The translations under genes were made by a program, and so were the position numbers. Below, piece after piece: positions 54,107 through 64,000 of a stretch of DNA of 64,000 bases; positions within the stretch are counted from its first letter, which is position 1, and the number at the start of each line of letters is the position of its first letter. The DNA is from Bidens hawaiensis (lineage: Eukaryota; Streptophyta; Magnoliopsida; Asterales; Asteraceae): the NCBI GenBank assembly GCA_021521415.1, contig JAIQDT010009094.1, positions 1 to 64,000 on the forward strand, written 5' to 3'. The notes beneath the pieces are model-generated. The model was not told the origin of the DNA. It made no database searches and saw only the letters and a list, made by a program, of their open reading frames with translations.

Positions 54107-55035
54107 CTAGACGGGTGCCCGCGCGATGCAGCGGGTGTTTAAACATGCTAATCACGTACAAATATAAGTGTTTATGGTTTGGTTAAAACCTTGATTGTGT
54201 TTAAATCGGTCATTAGTTTGACTTCTTTTTTCTTTTTCTTTTTTACTTTCGGTTTGTTGGTCGGTTTCAAAATTTTCAAAACGTAGTGAACGGTTGGTTT
54301 GCGATTTATATCGGCAACCGGCCATATGAAACCAGAAAAAAGACTGTAAATTAACCTAGTTGCAATATGATTCCTTTTGTAATCTTTGTTGTTATTATTT
54401 CACGTTCTAGATCTTCCATTAATATTTACCATTTATGTGGCTAAAATTTTCATTTTTTATTTATGATCATCTCAAGTATCATATTATATTGGTTTTTAGT
54501 TAAAATTGTTGGTACATTTAAATTATTAATTATTTTAAACTAAATTTTTTATAAAAAAAATTGTGAAACTAAACTGAAACCAGGCCGTTAGTAATGATTC
54601 TGTTTCAACTTTCAATGGTTGAGTTTGGTTTTGGACGAAAAAAAATCAGTATTAACGGTTGGACTTACAAGTTTAACTTAAAACCATCAAAACCGACACT
54701 AAACACCGCTACGTAACATATTAATTTATTTAAAATGAAAAAAATTAAAAACAATATCATATCCAAATTAAAGAGAATAAAATGCTCGTTTTTATGGTGC
54801 AATTTGTTTATAAAAATATTAACGTATGAAAAGACTATAGTCGTTTAAAAATCATGGGTGAGAAATTAGTTTACAAGTTAAATTAAAAACATAATACGGT
54901 TAAAGATGAGGGACCAAACTTGTAAGTTGAATGGATTGTGTTTAAAATACATGTTTACCCTTACACATGTACCTCATGCTTTAAGTGTTGTAAATTACTT
55001 AAAAATAGGTGTCTTAATTTACCTTGTTTAATGTA
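54107..55035 (-). mobile_element. Non-autonomous Helitron, minus orientation
   Basis: The plus strand begins CTAGACGGGTGCCCGCGCG at 54107 after an A. Read on the minus strand this is the 3' end, a GC-rich CGCGCGGGCACCCGT stem region followed by CTAG. Its body matches the 45.1-45.52 kb element in reverse complement (GAGCATTTTATTCTCTTTAA in both). The right boundary is not clear and may be cut by another Helitron-like start at 55036. Confidence 0.65.
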
Positions 55036-57711
55036 TCTACCTATTCTAATAAAGTAAAATAAATGTGACATGTGTCAGTTTGTGGTTAATCCTCACAATT
55101 TTTTCCCTTCAAAACTAATATATGACATAAATCAATAATTATTCATTTTTCTTTTATACTCCATTTATATTATATCTAATTAAATTATTCACTTTTCTTT
55201 TAACTCTATTTATATTATATCTATCCAGTTTTATACAAATAAATATTTATATATTATATTAATGTATATTGTTAGAATATATTTCACAAAATACTTAGTG
55301 AAATCTAAAAATCTACAACAAATCATGTTTATTAAATATTGAAAAGAATATAATTTTAAATGTTATCATTAACATATTATACTATGTATATTATTGAAAA
55401 TTGTAAATAAAGAAACACTAATATGCTTTCAATTTACAAAGTAATTTTTTAAATCATTAAATTATAAATATATGCTTAAAAATTGATCCGTTTTTTAAAA
55501 ATAAATTCATTTATTTATTGTTTTTTATACATTGTCATATAAATTTATAAATTATAAATCTATGACTTAAATCTATCTATTTAATTTTTCGGTTAATTTA
55601 GTAAACTATACATATACATGTTAAATTATAAGTATAGTATATATCAATCACTTTAAAATATAATAAATATCATATTTAGTTTCTTGGGTTTTTTTTATCA
55701 AGAATTGCTTCGAGTTTCTGGTGAAACTTAAATTTGATTGTTACGGGTTAAATGTTGATAAATAGATCGTTTGGTAGAAATTATTAACATTTGGCTCAAA
55801 ATTGTTACACGTAAAAAATGGGTAATCTGAATATTTTTAAATTTTGAGAATGCAAATAGATTTATCGTCAAACTTTTTACGGGTTCAAAGTTTGGACTTG
55901 AAAATGTAAAACAAATGAAAGTTAGAATTTTAAATGTGATTGAGTTTCGAATTTATTTTTAATGAAATTTTTGGAAATAGTCAAAAGATTCGGGATTTTG
56001 AACATTGAGTATTTTTCACATTACTATTAAAATCTAAGAAAAAATGACAACCATTTCTGTCATGCCATCTTCGGGCCTATCAATACTTCTAACTTTTATC
56101 AAATTAGAAACATTTGTGTCAGCATTGACTTTTTCTTGAATAATGATTAGAACTGTTATTTTTTTTGTCAGTTGGCAAAGTCATGAAGTCTCTCAAACTT
56201 ATCAAAATATTTTCGTGGTGTAGCTTAAAACTATTATTATAAGAGAAGTACTGAAATTGGTTCATAACCAAATTTCTTTCAATTATACATACATGATACT
56301 GCGAATAAATTTTCAATAGACGGAATATTATTGTGTATGTTTTTGCATGTGCATTATTTTTTTATTAAGTTCATTTTTTTATAATTTATGTATAATGATA
56401 CATTTTTCTAAATTTGCAATCCTAGCATTTTTAACAGATTTATGAGTACAAGACACTGTTTTTTCCTCCGAAATGCAATGCATAGGTTGTTGAGGTAGTA
56501 GTGTCTCTCACAAATGTTCATAACACATGTCACCCTATTACCTAAGGCCGGTTTAATGAATGTGAAGGCCTAAATCAAAACACGATTTAGGGGCCTTTTC
56601 ATGACAACTGTTAATAAAATAAATTTTGCTTATTACAGGTTTTGAACTAATAACTTATACTTTAGTAACAACCAAGCCTACCACCACATCAATACATTAC
56701 TTTGAGTTTACATTATCCATTATATTATATCTATATATAATGTTTTTTAGACTTGAGGGCCTTAATTAAACGTAGGCCTAAAGCCCTAACTTGTTTTCGC
56801 TGTCTCACGAGCCAACCCTGCTATTACCTGAGTTCAAATCCCTTTATAGTGGTGTTTCTTATATTTCAAAGTGCGCACATAAGTCAAAATCAAACCTAAA
56901 ATCACCTAGGAAAATCCCTTAAGAAAAACCTCCCGACCACTCAATTAAAATGATGATGACTCTTGTTAGAACATATAACACATAATGTTTGAATACTATT
57001 TTCAGTTTTCACTAATATATAGTATACATTATACACGCTTTTAATTAACCTATTTAATTTTTCTCCAATAACTTTCGTTCGTTAACATTTAAAAAAAAGA
57101 AATGTGTCGTTGTGTTTAGTGGTTGCGTTAAATTTTTTTTTCTCGGCATTCCGTAATAAATTTTGTTGAAATAAAGTTGTATTCAAAATACGGTATCTTT
57201 TTGTATCATATAGCACATCGAGTGCCGATAATGTACCGGTACCGTGACGAACGGAACAGTTGCCGACCGAACATTGGCATTATTATCGATATTATCGGAA
57301 ATGGTATTAATCTTTGTTACTATGGTTTTCGATCGATATAAAATTTGATTTTAATTTTTGGGAAGACAACTTTTAGTATCGTAATTATATCGAGTGTTTG
57401 TACCGTACTGGTACAGACTGAAAAACATATGTATATCAGTGTTAGTATTATCATAATCGGTATCAATACTCTTTTTATGGTTTTTGACCGATGTAAACAT
57501 GTATCAATTTCTTTTTTAAGAGTATCAAAAGTTGCGTTATTGTCTGGGCCATAAATGACAACTTTTGTGTAGTCACAACATTATTAATAATTTTTTTTAT
57601 CTAATACGCATCGCTAATTTTTCACTATCAATAGTTCAATACTTAAGTGATAACTCACAAGTCACAACTTTATGTTGGTAACTTTTATTTGATTTGGTAC
57701 TATTATAAATA
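55036..57711. other. AT-rich region with a candidate Helitron 5' end, no gene seen
   Basis: TCTACCTATTCTAATAAAG, then GTGACATGTGTCAG from 55036, resembles plant Helitron 5' ends, but I found no hairpin-CTAG partner downstream. About 56545-56820 has GGCC-rich edges like the insert at 30589-30884. About 57.2-57.5 kb contains diverged ACCGGTACCGTGA- and TATCG-rich duplications. No gene. Confidence 0.45.
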
Positions 57712-58496
57712 TCTATCTATTTATATAAATGTTATAAAAAAATCATATGTGTCACTCTCTGGTTACGCTCTACATCCTTTCAAATCACCATATTACATTT
57801 TGATTTAAGGTTTTTCATGCATTTAACCCGAATATGTGGGTATGGGTCTCACCAAACCCGAATAACACTTAAACGTGTTATAATCATACGTGTCAAACCC
57901 GGATAGTCCTTAAATGTGTTATTATAACTCATTTATTAGTGAAACCCTTTCATAATCAAACAATAAACTCCGCGGGTCATGGGTCTCACCAAACCCAAAT
58001 AGCACTTAAACGTTTTATAACATCTCATTTATTTGTGAAATAACCATTTGATCATCAAACAATAATTTAATTTCTATCCTCTACATATATCTCGTCGTCG
58101 GTCTATCCTCTCCACCATTGGGTAACTTCCGATCACCACCCACTATCGTCGACCTCCCCTCTAATGCATCAACCAGCATTGCCGCCTATAGCAACCACCC
58201 ATTTTTTCATAAGACAAATATTTGTGTTTGTGTTGGTGTTTGTTCATTTAAAAAAATCTACATGTTCGTTTCATTTATGTTCGTTCGTTGAAAATCTAGA
58301 AACCTTACACATCTTAGTTGAAAGAGCCTAAACGTTAAAAAATATAATAATCATAACAAACTAATATATATGTATTAAATCAAAACACACACATCTACGT
58401 TAATTTTTTTTTTAAAAATCATTATGAAATATAAAATTGTAAAACGACTAAAAACAAAAACATAAATATCCTCGTAACACAAGGGGCTCAAACTAG
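57712..58496 (+). mobile_element. 785-bp non-autonomous Helitron (sister of the 46.2 kb copy)
   Basis: It starts TCTATCTATTTATATAAATG after an A at 57711 and ends CCTCGTAACACAAGGGG, CTCAAA and CTAG (58493-58496) before T. Length and layout match the 784-bp copy at 46201, including the three internal repeats with CTCACCAAACCC (about 57.83-58.06 kb) and the GTGTCACTC block near the 5' end. Confidence 0.88.
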
Positions 58497-58831
58497 TTAT
58501 TCTTATATTTTATACATATGCAGAATTTCTCGTGCAACGATTTTTTGTCACATAGATTTTCTGTCGTAACGCGCGGGTTACGCCACTGGTTAAAGACAAC
58601 CAAGAATGCTTGCCTATAATATAAAAGGCAAGATAAGTCGAAAATGCACAAAATAGCATGGAATATGTGGTCAGCAAGCACAATTAAACAAAATATGTGG
58701 CCATAACATCATGTCAGAAATGTCCTCATACATTGAAACGAGACGATAGAGGCCTTCTCTGGTTTGTGACTGACCTTTGGATTTATTGTAAAATGGATTT
58801 AATCTAGATTCACATGCAATGTCTCCCATTA

Positions 58832-60706
58832 GGCTGAGGGGTGCGGAGCGCTAGTCAGGGCGCGTGAGGGACTTCGATAGCGCCCCGGGGCGCGAGAGCC
58901 ACACCACCGGGGCGCGAGAGGGGCGCGAGAGGGGCGCGAGAGCGGAAAACGAGGCAGGCGCCAGGAGGCTCGCGCGCGTGAGTGGCTGTGGGAAATGGGA
59001 AAGAGCCGTTGGAAGGCTTTAATAATGAATAAAAATATTTTTTTTTTTTTAACAAAATCATCTATATATATCACAATACATATATCACAATACATATCAA
59101 ACACAACCATTCTCACATACTACAACCAAAACGAATATCACACACCACACCCAAAACCCAAAATCACCCTATCTTCGAAACCTTTTTTTAAAAACATGTC
59201 TGGAAATTGGTACCCAAACCTAGATTCAGATTACCCTTACGACGATTTATGGTCGGCACCGGAACAACCGATGTTTTATTCGGGGTCGCAACAATCATCC
59301 GGCTTTCAACCATCCAACATGCAACCGTCTCCTAACTTTGTAGTTCCGGAGACACAAGAACCGGAACCAGAAGGTGAAGCTGCGGGACAAAGAAGACGCG
59401 TCCACCGGAAAAAACAACTTGCAACGGACGGGTCGGGTTCGGCTTCGACCGGAAGGGCGAAACGGAAAATCACTCCGTGGTCATCGGATGAGAAGGAAGC
59501 CCTGTGTCGGGCTTGGATAGCCATTTCTGAGGATCGGCGTTGCGGTAATTGTTTTAACGTTTTTAAAAATGATTGTAAATAAAAAGTTAAATAAAAAAGT
59601 TAAATGGCTTACAAATTTATTTACATAATTTTGCAGCCGACTACCAAAAGAGCAAGGTCTTTTGGACAAAGGTTAGGGAGACGTTCTATTCGCTCGTTGG
59701 GAGTACAGAGCGGAATCCCGATATGATTTCGGGTCGGTGGACCGAAATTAGAAAATTTGTCGGCTTGTTTACTAATCTGTTCAACAGGAACGCCGGTCGT
59801 ATGAGACCAAGTGGCAGTGACGATTTGGCGGTCTATAATTTCACTGTCGAAGAGTGGAAGCAGGAGTGCCTGCGGAGGTATGGGGCGGTGAAGACGTGGG
59901 ACGGTGTAAAGTTGTGGGAGAGGTTGAGAAGGTGTGCCAAGTGGGTTGAGCTGGTGGCGCCGGACCTTGATGCGGAAGTAGGGCCGAAACGGACTAAAAC
60001 TAGTTCGTCTGGAGCGTACAGCACAACGGACGGGTCGGATTGCCGGGTTGGATTCGACCTAAACGTTGCGGGGGAGGAAACGTCTTCACCGCCGAGGAGG
60101 CGGCCATTGGGAAGGGACGCCAGGGGGAAAAAACCGGCTGAGGGGGAAGCCGTAAACATCAACGATCTTGTTGAATCCCTCAATAAATTCAACAAAACCC
60201 TGGAGGTGGTCTCTGTTGACAAAAAGGAAAAAAAAAGAATGAGAGATTTGGACTTCCTTGCAAGAGACTTCAGCCACCTAAATCCGGTCGACCAAATGCT
60301 GATGGAAAAACAAAAGGAACGTATCCGGAAGAGGTTGATCGAAGAAGACGAAGCCGAAGAATAAGAATAATGTTAATGTGTTTTTTTAATTTTTTTTAAT
60401 TAATGTGTTTTTTTAATTTTTTAGTACTTTAATTTTTTTTATATATTAATGTGTTTTTTTAATTAATGTGTGTTTGTTTAAATAATTACTTGTTTTTTTA
60501 ATAATACGTTTTTTTAATACATTTATAAAAAAATAAAAAAATAAACCGCTCGCGCCCCCTCTCGCGCCCCTCCACACCATGCCCCGGGGCGCTATCACCA
60601 CTACCAATACCCATCTTATCAAGTTTCTCTCTCTGCCACACGTCACAATATTATTGGATGGCGCCCCCACTCACGCCCCCTCTCGCGCCCCCCACACCCC
60701 TCAGCC
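58832..60706 (+). mobile_element. PIF/Harbinger-type element carrying only the Myb-like ORF1
   Basis: The ends are GGCTGAGGGGTG (58832-58843) and its exact reverse complement (60695-60706). TTA flanks both sides (58829-58831 and 60707-60709), the target duplication typical of PIF/Harbinger. Both subterminal zones are strikingly GC-rich with repeated GGGGCGCGAGAG in opposite senses. The 1,875-bp element contains one spliced gene and no DDE transposase, so it is non-autonomous for cleavage but may supply the DNA-binding partner. Confidence 0.9.
59196..60364 (+). CDS. Harbinger ORF1-like Myb/SANT (trihelix-like) and NAM-associated domain protein
   Basis: Two exons (59196-59544 and 59637-60364) join in phase into 358 residues with no defects. 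The N-terminal third is polar (Q/P/S-rich, YDDLWSAPEQP), followed by a basic stretch (GQRRRVHRKK). A Myb/SANT-like helical domain spans about residues 88-190 and crosses the intron: TPWSSDEKEALCRAWIAIS, then VFWTKVRETFY, GRWTEIRKFVGLF and WDGVKLWERLRRC. The C-terminal NAM-associated region includes INDLVESLNKFNK and a charged helix to the end. In PIF/Harbinger systems such a protein binds the element and recruits the transposase into the nucleus. The chosen ATG begins MSGNWYPN; the frame is open further upstream, but that part is low-complexity leader. Genome annotations often give such genes misleading names, including glutathione S-transferase T3-like. Confidence 0.9.
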
Positions 60707-60709
60707 TTA

Positions 60710-61254
60710 TATGATTGACAATATTTAACAATTGTTGTCGTACTAAAAACATTCTTTGATTAAGGTTAATTAAAGTACTAATTACAAAGTTTGGGTGAAG
60801 ACAGCACGGCAAGCAATTAGTTTGATCAAAGTGCTTTTTGAACATGCATTTGGGTTTGTGATTTTCGTCTTATACTCAACTGACATGTTGAAAAGGTTAA
60901 AAGATCTAATGGTGTTCAGAAGTACACATAATAGACAAACTCTAACCAAATATTTAAGTCAAATCCTACTAATTATTGCTTATTTTATTTAATTATATAA
61001 TAATGTTTTACTAACTGTTTTTAACTGTAAACAAATTAGTGTCGTTACTAGATGTTATTCAGATTTTATTGATCACTTTTATTTGACTAATACAACAGAA
61101 AATGTAAGAAAAAGCTAAATTAGAACCGGTATCAACCGGAATCAAATAAAATAACAATAGTTTTGTTACAAAAAATTAAGGGGTGAAAATCTAAATATTA
61201 TTTTGGGACGGAAATTTAAACATATTGAATGAATTGGAATTTATAACAAATTTT
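60710..61254. other. Intergenic DNA, nothing recognised
   Basis: No gene, RNA gene or element end was found. Short open frames here have no domain. Confidence 0.5.
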
Positions 61255-61843
61255 GTGACAAAATAATCATGTTTTGTTAATATGTTAAAAAAATAAAAAT
61301 TGGAGTATGGTGACGGTGGCGGTAATGGTGTTAGGGATGGAAATGGGCCGGGTTTAGTTATTTCCAAACCCATAGCTGATTATTAAAGCTCATCCCAAAC
61401 CCGTCTCAAACTCGTTGTAATTACATGTCATGTTTCAGGTATACCTGCAGGTATTAGATATAGTCGTTAGTTTATTAAATATGCCCGCCGAGTATCTATA
61501 GGATATATATATTTATATATGTATGTATATGTACATCACCATATGTGCATGAACAAGTTGCAAGTATGTCTTGTTCTAATGTGATATTTATGTGACAAAA
61601 TAATCATGTTTTGCTAATATGTTTAAAAAAATAAAAATTATGGTGATGGTGGTACTGTGGTAGTAATGGTGGTAGAAATGGCAATGGATAGGGATTTTAT
61701 ATTTCTAAATCCATAGTTGATTATTAAAGCTAGTCTCAAACACGTCTTAAACTTGTCGGGTAATTACACGTTAGGTTTCACATACATCCGCGGGTATTAG
61801 ATATACTCGTTAGTTTATTAAAAATACCCGTCCGGTATCGATC

Positions 61844-61929
<86 letters not shown>
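61255..61929 (+). repeat. Tandem duplication of about 335 bp ending in a long TA microsatellite
   Basis: The unit starting GTGACAAAATAATCATGTTTT (61255) recurs near 61591, with shared landmarks TTGATTATTAAAGCT, GGTATTAGATATA and TCGTTAGTTTATTAAA. The second unit ends in (TA)n at about 61845-61928. A third piece (CATGAACAAGTTGCATGTATG) resumes after the next inserted element, near 63022. Confidence 0.85.
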
Positions 61930-62982
61930 GGGTGAGTTAACGTACAATAATGGCTTATCGTACATTACGTACGCGACCTTCCAGAGCGTTAGATTAAAAA
62001 CACGCTGGTGGCAGTTTCGTAAATAACCCAACAGTAGTTCGTTATCAAAATTCGTCGATTACAAATCGACTCTGATCCAAATTCGGAACTCGTCGCTCAA
62101 TCTAATCCAATTTGTAAACTCTAATCACAGCTTAAAGTATGAAATCTCTAAAGTCAAAAACCAAATCAAAATCGAACGTCGTTGAACATCAAGAAATCTT
62201 CAAAATTGATCAAAAAATGATGATTTAATCAATCGAATTGATGTGTAGAAGTATTTAGATTCATCAATCGATTATGGAATTTCATAAATAATGCACTCAA
62301 TCGAGCTCTGATTATGATTCAAAATATTACGTTTAAACGTTCTAAAACAAAACTGAACATCTTTAAACGTTCTAATACATTTAAAGAAGTTCTTACCAAA
62401 AAAAGAACATCTTTAAACGCTCTAAAACAAAACTGAACATCTTTAAACGTTCTAATACGTTCAAAAAAGTTCTGACAAAAAAAAAACATCTTTAAACGTT
62501 CTGACCAAAAATGAACATCTTTATACGTTCTAATACGTTCAAAGAAGTTCAGAACTTCTAAACTAACAAAAAAGTCCAGAAACACTTATACGTTCACCTT
62601 TAAACGAACACCTTTAAACGTTCAGAGGTTCATATATAAAATTAAACACCTGTAACATGAAATTGAACACTGAAATCACTTCATATAATCTCATAATCAT
62701 CAAACAATTATCAATCGACCGTCAATTTGATCATCGATTCGATCATATGAACAAAATATGGAACGTCTGCAACTGGGTTTCCGCAAATTGTGTATTTCAA
62801 TTCAAATCAATTGAAGTGTGTGTCTGCAAATGACGCCGGTGACGATGGTTGAATCGATGCAACGGTTAATTAGGATGGAAACGATTTGAAATAATTTACA
62901 AATTTGTCATTGCGTGTTTTTTGAAATTTAAGGTTGAGGTGTCGCGTACGTAATGTACGATAAGAGATTATTGTATTTTATC

Positions 62983-62986
<4 letters not shown>
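61930..62986. mobile_element. DNA transposon inserted in a TA microsatellite, with internal minisatellite
   Basis: Near the left end is CTTATCGTACATTACGTACGCGAC, recurring inverted at 62941 (GTCGCGTACGTAATGTACGA), with ACAATAAT in both arms. TA repeats flank both sides. From about 62331 to 62630 the interior is built of GAACATCTTTAAACGTTCTAA-like units in at least six variants. An 88-codon minus-strand frame there is a repeat artefact. The superfamily is unclear. Confidence 0.75.
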
Positions 62987-63020
<34 letters not shown>

Positions 63021-63570
63021 CATGAACAAGTTGCATGTATGTATTGTTCTAATGTGATATGCATTATTAGATTTTACTTTATAGGATGATACGTTGAATG
63101 ATACAAAGTCGGAACTTGTGAACAATATTTTCAGAAATATAATAATTTATATTAAATATAATAGTTTTAAGGTATACTAGTGTGTATTTAATGGAGGTTT
63201 AGAAGGGAACCATATAAACGTGGAGTACCTTTACATGTAAAAAATAATAAAAAATTTTATTTTTATATATAAAAAACACATTTGTACATAATTTTTATAG
63301 AACTTTTATATATAAACACATGTGAAAACTGCCGTTTTCATAATTTTTGTTTAAAGTAGCTAAAAACAGTAAAAAAAATTTGGACAAAATTAAAATTTTT
63401 TATCGGAATATCTTCCACATGTATAAGCAAAAATTTTAAAAAAGTTTATGCTAAAACTATTTTTTTACTTGTGAAATCGAGCTTTATATTATTTTTTTAC
63501 ATGTAAAAGACATGGTTTCTTAGTTCTCTACATTTTTAAATGGAAAATTAGTTTTTATTGGTTCAAACTA

Positions 63571-64000
63571 ATGAATTGGTCACTGATGGTCCCAACTTTT
63601 AATGTATTGGTTAGTTTCAGGTCGCCGGAAAAAACGTTTTTGGCCGGGAAAGTCAATTTTTTTGCCGGAAAACATCACCTGAACACCGCCACCACCACCA
63701 ATTGACTCACCACCAACCAACCACTATCACTTAAGCACCATCAACTGATTCCGACGATGGTTTTAGGGTTCCATCGACCTTAATAATTGAGGCTTTTACT
63801 AGAAAAAGGTTCATAAATGTACGATTCAAAGTTACCATGATGTTTGGAACAAAATTGTTGAGTTTTCAGGAAAAAATATGTGTTTTCCGGCCAAAAACGT
63901 TTTTCCGGCGACCTGAAACTAACAACGTTAGAATTCTGTTAGTCGCGGACCGTTAGGAACAAATACGTTAAAAGTTGGGACCGTTAGCAGCCAATTCGTT
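63571..64000. mobile_element. Long-TIR element reaching the window edge (Mutator-like)
   Basis: The left arm (GGTCCCAACTTTTAATGTATT, then TTAGTTTCAGGTCGCCGG and AACGTTTTTGGCCGG) recurs inverted at the right end of the window (CCGGCGACCTGAAACTAAC, then GTTAAAAGTTGGGACC). No transposase is present. The right boundary may lie at or beyond base 64000. Confidence 0.7.

Noticed and set aside
58829..59116. GC-rich minus-strand frames over the left end of the Harbinger-type element
   Set aside because: They translate the GGGGCGCGAGAG subterminal array and have no start context or domain.
59833..60222. 129-codon minus-strand frame
   Set aside because: It is the antisense shadow of exon 2 of the Myb-like ORF1 gene; its GC richness keeps the opposite frame open.
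62319..62585. 88-codon minus-strand frame with repeated FFERIRTFKDV
   Set aside because: It is a translation of the internal minisatellite, whose unit length happens to keep frame; no other copy of such a protein is known to me.

Overview
The window is nuclear DNA from a flowering plant: AT-rich, introns with GT-AG ends, eudicot-type genes, and dense nested plant transposons. The repeat content would suit an asterid such as Asteraceae, but that is a guess. I see no bacterial, organellar, rRNA, tRNA or CRISPR content.

The centre of interest is 13.6-29.7 kb, an almost structurally complete Helitron of about 16.1 kb. It has a TC 5' end, a 3' hairpin followed by CTAG, and flanking host A and T. 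It carries three multi-exon genes in one orientation: an RPA70-like single-strand DNA-binding protein, a triple-B3-domain (REM-like) DNA-binding protein with an uninterrupted reading frame, and an 11-exon Rep/helicase. Phase bookkeeping across all exons closes only if one base is added in the RPA gene and two in the Rep/helicase gene. All three sites are homopolymer runs, so they are either young decay or base-calling errors.

Host genes flank it. An F-box-associated pseudogene lies at the left edge. A PFA-DSP (atypical dual-specificity phosphatase) gene at 37.6-41.0 kb is complete except for one in-frame TAA in exon 2. A complete ACC oxidase gene (ethylene synthesis, minus strand) lies at 42.6-44.1 kb, with all catalytic residues at their canonical numbers.

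The remainder is a transposon landscape. From left to right it holds a CACTA-like element, a cluster of 17-bp palindromes, Tourist-like and hAT MITEs, and Au-type SINE pieces. After the Helitron come a dead Harbinger transposase, MITEs embedded in TA microsatellites, short non-autonomous Helitrons, and a Mutator-like MITE. Further right is a Ty1/Copia element whose 5' LTR is split by a 784-bp Helitron (the 3' LTR preserves the empty site). Last come a PIF/Harbinger-type element that encodes only the Myb-like ORF1 protein, and repeat blocks to the right edge.
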